Positions 14,122 to 18,387 of a DNA stretch of 18,387 nucleotides are shown here, piece by piece. The translations under genes and the position numbers were made by a program. The stretch is from JBOHPP01 sp050731755 (GTDB lineage: Bacteria; Methylomirabilota; Methylomirabilia; Rokubacteriales; CSP1-6): positions 1 to 18,387 of the forward strand of contig JBOHPP010000251.1 of the NCBI GenBank assembly GCA_050731755.1. The letters are read 5' to 3'. Below the pieces are notes generated by a model, which was not told where the DNA came from, made no database searches, and worked only from the letters and a program-made list of their open reading frames with translations. Position 1 is the first letter of the stretch, and each line of letters begins with the position of its first letter.

Positions 14122-15266
14122 GCGTCGCCTCCAAGGATGGCGCGAGCGATCACCAGCTTCTGGATCTGCGAGGTTCCCTCGTAAATCTGGGTGATCTTCG
14201 CGTCGCGGAAGTAGCGCTCCACCTGGTACTCGCGGATGTAGCCGTAGCCGCCGTGCACCTGGATGGCGTCGGTGGTGACCTTCATGGCCATCTCGGCCGC
14301 GAAGAGCTTGGCCATGGACGCGGCCACGCCGTAGGGTTGGCCACGATCCTTGAGCGCAGCCGCCTGCAGCACGAGCAGGCGCGCCCCCTCGATGGCGGTG
14401 GCCATGTCGGCCAGCATCCACTGCACCATCTGGTGCTGGCCGATGGGCACGCCGAACGCCTTGCGCTCGCGCGCGTAGGCCAGGGAGCGCTGCCAGGCGC
14501 CCTCGGCGATGCCCAGGGCCTGGGCGGCGATCCCGATGCGGCCGCCGTCGAGCGCGCCCATGGCGATCTTGAAGCCCATGCCTTCGGCGCCCAGGCGGTT
14601 GGCCACCGGCACCCGGCAGTCCTCGAAGACGAACTCCGCGGTGTCGGAGGCGCGCAGGCCAAGCTTGTCCTCCGTCTTGGGCGCGAGGAACCCCGGCGTG
14701 CCCTTCTCGACCAGGAACGCCGAGATCCCGTGGTGGGCCTTGGCGCGGTCGGTCTGGCAGAACACCAGCGCCGCCGCCGCCTCCCGTCCGTTGGTCACGA
14801 ACGCCTTGCGGCCGTTCAGCACATAGTGATCCCCGTCACGGACGGCCAGCGTGTGCTGGTTCCGGGCGTCGGAGCCGGCCTGGGGCTCGGTCAGCGCGAA
14901 GCAGCCGATGTGGTGACCCTGGGCGAACGGCGTGAGGAAGTGTGCGCGCTGGGCGTCGGTCCCGTACTTGAGCACGGGGTCGCAGTAGAGCGAGTTGTTC
15001 ACCGACATCACGACGGCGTGGGAGGCGCACTGCTTGGCGATCTCGACCAGAGCCACCACGTAAGCCACGGTGTCGCTGCCGCTGCCGCCCCAGGTCTCGG
15101 GCACGGCGATGCCGAGCAGCCCCAGCTCGCCCATGCGCTTGACCGTCTCGTGGGGGAAGCGGCTCTCGCGGTCGATCTCCTCCGCGATGGGCTTGATCTC
15201 GGTCTCGGCAAACTCCCGCGCCGTTGCCCGGATCATCTGCTGCTCGTCCGTCAGGTCCAGCCTCAT
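14118..15266 (-). CDS. Acyl-CoA dehydrogenase (SCAD-like), second paralog
   Basis: FAD enzyme for alpha,beta-desaturation of a short or branched acyl-CoA, 382 residues. The order of blocks is RLDLTDEQQMIRATAREFAE, FALTEPQAGSDARNQHTLA, YVLNGRKAFVTNG, IQVHGGYGYIREYQVERYFR and IYEGTSQIQK, in which Glu363 is the expected catalytic base. The last block is closer to classical butyryl-CoA dehydrogenase than that of the paralog at 9263-10408. It starts at ATG 15266, 12 bases after the EtfA stop, with GGAGAA upstream, and its stop overlaps the mutase start. Being placed between ETF and the mutase makes it the natural candidate to oxidise the mutase product, but this is inference from position. Confidence 0.94.
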   Translation of the reverse strand: MRLDLTDEQQMIRATAREFAETEIKPIAEEIDRESRFPHETVKRMGELGLLGIAVPETWGGSGSDTVAYVVALVEIAKQCASHAVVMSVNNSLYCDPVLKYGTDAQRAHFLTPFAQGHHIGCFALTEPQAGSDARNQHTLAVRDGDHYVLNGRKAFVTNGREAAAALVFCQTDRAKAHHGISAFLVEKGTPGFLAPKTEDKLGLRASDTAEFVFEDCRVPVANRLGAEGMGFKIAMGALDGGRIGIAAQALGIAEGAWQRSLAYARERKAFGVPIGQHQMVQWMLADMATAIEGARLLVLQAAALKDRGQPYGVAASMAKLFAAEMAMKVTTDAIQVHGGYGYIREYQVERYFRDAKITQIYEGTSQIQKLVIARAILGGDA

Positions 15267-15278
15267 CGCGGTTCTCCG

Positions 15279-16253
15279 TTACTTGTCCAGCAGCCGCTTG
15301 AACTCTTGCGTCAGTTGCGGCACGACTTCGAACAGGTCGGCCACGATCCCGTAGTCGGCGATCTTGAAAATAGGAGCCTCAGGATCCTTATTCACAGCAA
15401 CGATAACCTTGGAAGTGCGCATACCCGCGAGATGCTGGATGGCGCCCGATACTCCAAAGCCCATGTAGAGCTTGGGCGAGATCGTGCGCCCGGTCTGGCC
15501 GATCTGGAAGCGATGCGGACGCCAGCCGGCGTCCACCGCGGCGCGGGAGGCGCCGACCGCGGCGCCGATGACCGCGCCCATCTGCTCCAGGATCACGTAG
15601 TTTTCCGGGCCCTTCATCCCGCGTCCGCCCGAGATCACGATCTCGGCCTCGGTCAGCTCGGGCAGGCCCGTGGAGACCTCTTCCCGGCGCTCGACGAACT
15701 TCATCTGGGCAGCGGGGGCCGACACCGCGGGCCGCTCCACCGGCGCCGTCCGGCCGGCCTGAGCGTCGGCGGGCCGGAAGACGTTGGGGCGCAGCGTGGC
15801 AACGCACGGGCGCTTGGCCCACGTCACCTTGCTGAGGAGCTTGCCGGCGTAGACCGGACGGGTGGCCACGAGCGTGTCGCCGTCGAGCGCGAAGCCCACG
15901 GCGTCGGCCGCGATGCCCACGCCCAGGCGGGCGGCCAGACGGGCCAGCAGCTCGCGCTGGCGACTGGTCACCGGTCCGAAGATCGCCTTCGGCGATTCCT
16001 TCTGGGCCAGGTCCCCGAGCGCGCCCGCCCACACCTCGCTCCGGTAGGGCGCGAACGCAGCGTTCTCCAGCAGCCAGATCTTGCCGGCGCCCCACTCGCC
16101 GAGCTGCTTGAGCCCCTCGTCGGTGGCCTGGTCGGTGAGCCACACGGCCTCGGTCGGCCCGCCGAGGCGCGTCGCCTCGCCCAGCACCTCGGCCATGACC
16201 TTCTTCGGGCGGCCGCTGCGATCGTCTTCGACCACGCACCAGAATGCGTTCAT
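15279..16253 (-). CDS. etfA: Electron transfer flavoprotein alpha subunit
   Basis: FAD-binding subunit of the ETF heterodimer, which accepts electrons from acyl-CoA dehydrogenases and delivers them to ETF:quinone oxidoreductase at the membrane. It has 324 residues. The C-terminal FAD domain is complete: GASRAAVDAGW with Arg237, QIGQTGRTISPKLYMGFGVS (250-269), GAIQHLAGM, VAVNKDPEAPIFKIADYG and DLFEVVPQL. The N-terminal domain (VVEDDRSGRPKKVMAEVLGE) is the usual one. ATG 16253 follows the EtfB stop by two bases (TAG CC ATG). There is no ETF-QO gene in the window. Length and motifs suit ordinary ETF; I see no sign of an extra ferredoxin domain. Confidence 0.96.
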   Translation of the reverse strand: MNAFWCVVEDDRSGRPKKVMAEVLGEATRLGGPTEAVWLTDQATDEGLKQLGEWGAGKIWLLENAAFAPYRSEVWAGALGDLAQKESPKAIFGPVTSRQRELLARLAARLGVGIAADAVGFALDGDTLVATRPVYAGKLLSKVTWAKRPCVATLRPNVFRPADAQAGRTAPVERPAVSAPAAQMKFVERREEVSTGLPELTEAEIVISGGRGMKGPENYVILEQMGAVIGAAVGASRAAVDAGWRPHRFQIGQTGRTISPKLYMGFGVSGAIQHLAGMRTSKVIVAVNKDPEAPIFKIADYGIVADLFEVVPQLTQEFKRLLDK

Positions 16254-16255
16254 GG

Positions 16256-17035
16256 CTAGATCGCCTTCGCTTCTTCCCGCAGCGCGCGCACCAATTCTTT
16301 GACCGCCGTCGCCACGTCACCCTGGAGGACGCGCCCGGGCGGGCGGGGCGGCAGCGCCTCGAGGTTGACGACGCTCAGCTGGCGCTCGACGGCGCCCAGG
16401 CCGAGGTCGCCGGCCTTCACGTTCTTGATCTCCTTCTTCTTGGCGCCCATGATCCCCTTCAGTGTCGGATAGCGGGGCTCGTTGAGCCCCTTCTGGCAGG
16501 TGAGCACGGCCGGCAGTGGCAGCTCGAAGACTTCCAAACCGCCTTCCACCTGACGCGCCACCCGGATCGACTTGCCGCCGGCGTCCACGGCTTCCTCCAT
16601 GATCCAGTAGGCGCTCGGCCACCCCAGGATCTCGGCGAGCTGCGCCGGCACCGCGCCCATGTCGTCGTCGATGGCCTGGCGGCCGCAGAGGACGAGCTGC
16701 GGCGCCTCCTGCTTGATCACGGCGGCCAGCGCCCGCGCCGCGGTGAGCGTGTCGGCATCGGCCAGAGCCGGATCGTTCACGTGGATGGCGCGGTCGCAGC
16801 CCATGGCCAGGCACGAGCGCAGCGTCTCCTTGGCGCGCTCGGGGCCGAGGGTAACTGCGACGACCTCGCCCTGCCCGCGCTTCTCCTTGATCCGGAGCGC
16901 TTCCTCGACGGCGAACTCGTCGTAGGGCGACACGATCCAGGTGATCCCGGCGGTGTCGATGGCTTTGGAATCGGCCCCGATCTTCACCTGCGTGGCGGTG
17001 TCGGGCACCTGCTTCACGGCCACGAGAATCTTCAT
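16256..17035 (-). CDS. etfB: Electron transfer flavoprotein beta subunit
   Basis: AMP-binding (or second-FAD-binding) subunit of ETF, 259 residues. It opens MKILVAVKQVPDT, and carries CGRQAIDDDMGAVPAQLAEI (117-136), which belongs to the nucleotide pocket. NEPRYPTLKGIMGAKKKEI (185-203) is the ETF beta signature and recognition-loop region that contacts acyl-CoA dehydrogenases. ATG 17035 overlaps the GntR stop as ATGA, so regulator and ETF are probably translated together. Its position directly after the regulator makes ETF the first metabolic function of the operon. Confidence 0.96.
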   Translation of the reverse strand: MKILVAVKQVPDTATQVKIGADSKAIDTAGITWIVSPYDEFAVEEALRIKEKRGQGEVVAVTLGPERAKETLRSCLAMGCDRAIHVNDPALADADTLTAARALAAVIKQEAPQLVLCGRQAIDDDMGAVPAQLAEILGWPSAYWIMEEAVDAGGKSIRVARQVEGGLEVFELPLPAVLTCQKGLNEPRYPTLKGIMGAKKKEIKNVKAGDLGLGAVERQLSVVNLEALPPRPPGRVLQGDVATAVKELVRALREEAKAI

Positions 17036-17763
17036 GCGGTGGCTCCTTCGTAGTGCAGCTCCCGGGTGATGCGGAAGCGGTCGCCGGGAATGAAGACGCG
17101 ATCGAAGACGACGGACCGGCCGTCGGTGGCGTAGGACACGCGCTCGGACTGGAAGGCCGGAGCGCCGGCCCGACAGCCGAGCTCCCGCGCCTCGTGCCGT
17201 CCGAGTCGGACGGCGAACACGCTCTCGCGCGCCCGCTCGATGGTCAGGCCCAGCTTGAACTCGAGGGCCTGGCGGAGCGGCGTGGCGGCGAGGTCCGCCT
17301 TCATCACCTCGTCGCCAAGTGGACCGGGCAGGAACGAGCGCTGCAGGCTCATGGGATGGCCGTCGACCAGGCGTAGCCGCTCGATCTGGAGCACGCGGGC
17401 CCGGGGCCCCAGGTCGAGCGCCGCCGCCGCGCGGCGGTCGGCGATCAGGAAGCGGGCGGAGAGCAGCCGAGTGCTCACGGGCTCACCCTGGGCCAGGAGA
17501 TCCCCGGCGAAGCGGCGAAGCTGGAGGATGTCGTAGTCGATGGAGGGCCCGGCCACGAACGTGCCCAGCCCGTGCTGCCGCCGGATCAGCTGGTCCCGCT
17601 CCAGTAGCTCGAGAGCCTGGCGCAGCGTCATGAGGGTGACGCCGAACTCGCGCGCCAGCCGTCGCTGGTTGGGCAGTCGCTCGCCCGGCGTGAGCTCACC
17701 GTGCTGGATGCGCTCGCGCAGCGCTTCGGCGATCCGATGGTACCGGGGAACGCGACCGTTCAA
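17032..17763 (-). CDS. GntR/HutC family transcriptional regulator with UTRA ligand domain
   Basis: DNA-binding repressor/activator of 243 residues. The winged helix lies at about 5-72: VPRYHRIAEALRERI, GELTPGERLPNQRRLAREFG, VTLMTLRQALELLERDQLI and the wing RRQHGLGTFVAGP. The UTRA effector domain follows at about 85-240 (VLQIERLRLVDGHPMSLQRS, then SERVSYATDGRSVVFDRVF). The start is TTG 17763, backed by GGAGGG six bases upstream; no ATG nearby fits the conserved N-terminus. It is the first gene of the operon, overlapping etfB, and so probably controls its own transcript. A perfect palindrome 14-27 bases before the start is a likely operator. The ligand is unknown; an acyl-CoA or branched-chain metabolite would suit the genes. 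Confidence 0.92.
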   Translation of the reverse strand: MNGRVPRYHRIAEALRERIQHGELTPGERLPNQRRLAREFGVTLMTLRQALELLERDQLIRRQHGLGTFVAGPSIDYDILQLRRFAGDLLAQGEPVSTRLLSARFLIADRRAAAALDLGPRARVLQIERLRLVDGHPMSLQRSFLPGPLGDEVMKADLAATPLRQALEFKLGLTIERARESVFAVRLGRHEARELGCRAGAPAFQSERVSYATDGRSVVFDRVFIPGDRFRITRELHYEGATA

Positions 17764-17776
17764 TCCGCCCTCCGCG

Positions 17777-17790
17777 GTGTTCTAGAACAC
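17777..17790. promoter_or_regulatory. Perfect 14-bp palindrome, candidate GntR operator
   Basis: GTGTTCTAGAACAC is self-complementary over all 14 bases and lies just upstream of the regulator start, between it and the candidate promoter. Size and symmetry suit a GntR-family dimer. If transcription starts near 17867, the site is in the 5' leader and could act as a roadblock. A second, interrupted inverted repeat (ATCCCGC 17804-17810 / GCGGGAT 17820-17826) lies next to it. Confidence 0.5.
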
Positions 17791-17873
17791 TCACGAGCCA
17801 TGTATCCCGCGAGGCGACAGCGGGATCGTGAGACTGCGGCGATGGGAAGTAACAGCGCGCCGCGGACGGCCAT

Positions 17874-17903
17874 ATTGTAGGCGCCCCCGGAGGATGGGCG
17901 CAA
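17874..17903 (-). promoter_or_regulatory. Candidate promoter of the GntR-ETF-mutase operon
   Basis: Read on the minus strand: TTGCGC (17903-17898) as -35, an 18-base spacer, then TACAAT (17879-17874), five of six -10 consensus bases, rare in such GC-rich DNA. It would give a leader of about 100 bases before TTG 17763. A six-pair stem GCGCCC/GGGCGC (17881-17886/17896-17901) lies within the spacer and could instead end the DedA transcript. Prediction by eye only. Confidence 0.4.
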
Positions 17904-17910
17904 GTTTGCG

Positions 17911-18387
17911 TCAGCGTGGGGGGCGGGCGGGGCCGTGGCGACGCCGGCGCCAGAGGCGCATGGCCACGGTGGTCGCCGTTCCGAGGAGCACGAGGCCAAC
18001 GGTCGCCACGATGACCGGTCCCATTCCCACGCGCTCGACGACAGCACGCCAGCGATCACCGAGCACGTACCCGAGAGCGATGAAGGTGCTGGCCCACAGG
18101 ATTGCCCCCAGGACGTCGAAGGCGAGATAGCGCGGGTAGGAAATGACGCCCGTCCCCGCCAGGGGTGAGGCGAAGATGCGGACGCCGGCCACGAAGCGTC
18201 CGATCACGATGGTGAGGGGTCCAAACCGCTCGAAGTGTTCCCGCGTGCGGCTCAGGCAGCGCCCGGAGCCCAGCGAGAGGCGACAGTAGGCGCGGAGCAG
18301 CCGGTGCCCGCCCACCCGCCCGGCGGCGTACCAGAGGTGGTCCCCGACGAGCGCGCCGACCGCGCCGGCCGCGGCCAGGGTCGCGGC
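17911..18387 (-). CDS. DedA family membrane protein, 3' part
   Basis: Integral membrane protein of the DedA/SNARE-associated (VTT) family, some of which act in lipid-carrier recycling or proton-driven membrane homeostasis. The gene enters from the right edge of the window; 158 residues are visible. The frame is open from 18387, with GDHLWYAAGRVGG matching the conserved GDxxWYxxGR block, so the GTG at 18315 is internal. FERFGPLTIVIGRFVAGVRI, then FASPLAGTGVISYPRYLAFD and helices through LGAILWASTFIALGYVLGD follow, ending in a basic RLWRRRRHG tail. It is on the same strand as the operon below, separated by 147 bases with a possible new promoter, so it is probably a separate unit. Confidence 0.9.
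   Translation of the reverse strand, partial: AATLAAAGAVGALVGDHLWYAAGRVGGHRLLRAYCRLSLGSGRCLSRTREHFERFGPLTIVIGRFVAGVRIFASPLAGTGVISYPRYLAFDVLGAILWASTFIALGYVLGDRWRAVVERVGMGPVIVATVGLVLLGTATTVAMRLWRRRRHGPARPPR

Noticed and set aside
11384..14134. Possible fusion of the aminotransferase to a long N-terminal extension (916 codons)
   Set aside because: The extension reads the mutase gene in another frame; the family N-terminus begins at ATG 12454 with a ribosome site.
12475..14421. Longer N-terminus for the mutase (648 codons)
   Set aside because: The added residues are read out of frame through the acyl-CoA dehydrogenase gene; ATG 14121 with an ATGA overlap fits both spacing and family.
14253..16259. 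A 668-codon plus-strand frame opposite acyl-CoA dehydrogenase and etfA
   Set aside because: It spans two well-supported minus-strand genes and their junction, is low in complexity and shows no recognisable domain.
1..18387. tRNA, rRNA, CRISPR, transposase or prophage genes
   Set aside because: None was found on either strand; all substantial sequence is explained by the metabolic, transport, regulatory and membrane genes listed.

Overview
This window is gene-dense, very GC-rich bacterial DNA (high by eye, not computed). Open reading frames run long on the opposite strand of nearly every gene, as expected at such GC. Overlapping genes, GTG/TTG starts, peptide and NitT/TauT-type ABC importers and acyl-CoA/ETF enzymes fit an uncultured soil or sediment heterotroph. 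A Rokubacteria/Methylomirabilota or deltaproteobacterial lineage is my best guess, but nothing here proves it. I see no rRNA, tRNA, CRISPR, transposase or phage gene.

Left part, plus strand (1-6886): the 3' end of a DppC-type permease, then the alpha and beta subunits of a thiamine-diphosphate 2-oxoacid dehydrogenase E1, and a small DinB/DfsB-fold protein. After an intergenic region with a tandem repeat and a possible promoter comes a three-gene peptide-type ABC import set (binding protein, DppB-like and DppC-like permeases) with no ATPase genes. It ends at a stem-loop where it meets the minus-strand genes.

Right part, minus strand (17763 down to 6929): eleven genes that overlap or lie at most 20 bases apart, apart from one 118-base interval (10823-10940), probably one long operon. 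In order: GntR/UTRA regulator, etfB, etfA, acyl-CoA dehydrogenase, large subunit of a B12-dependent acyl-CoA mutase, branched-chain aminotransferase, HIT protein, B12-binding mutase small subunit, second acyl-CoA dehydrogenase, then an ATPase and two permeases of a NitT/TauT-type importer. A candidate promoter and a perfect 14-bp palindrome precede the regulator. Upstream, on the same strand, is the 3' part of a DedA membrane protein that runs off the window.

Working model: the mutase carries the Phe/Gln pair typical of isobutyryl-CoA mutase, not the Tyr/Arg pair of methylmalonyl-CoA mutase. With the aminotransferase, acyl-CoA dehydrogenases and ETF, this suggests that branched acyl-CoA from valine is isomerised to butyryl-CoA and oxidised through ETF. 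The 2-oxoacid dehydrogenase E1 nearby could supply the acyl-CoA, but its specificity is not clear. The most unusual DNA is at 10793-10940: a diverged copy of the first ten codons of the small-subunit gene, separated from the real start by three back-to-back hairpins and forming a 39-codon mini-ORF whose stop overlaps the real ATG.
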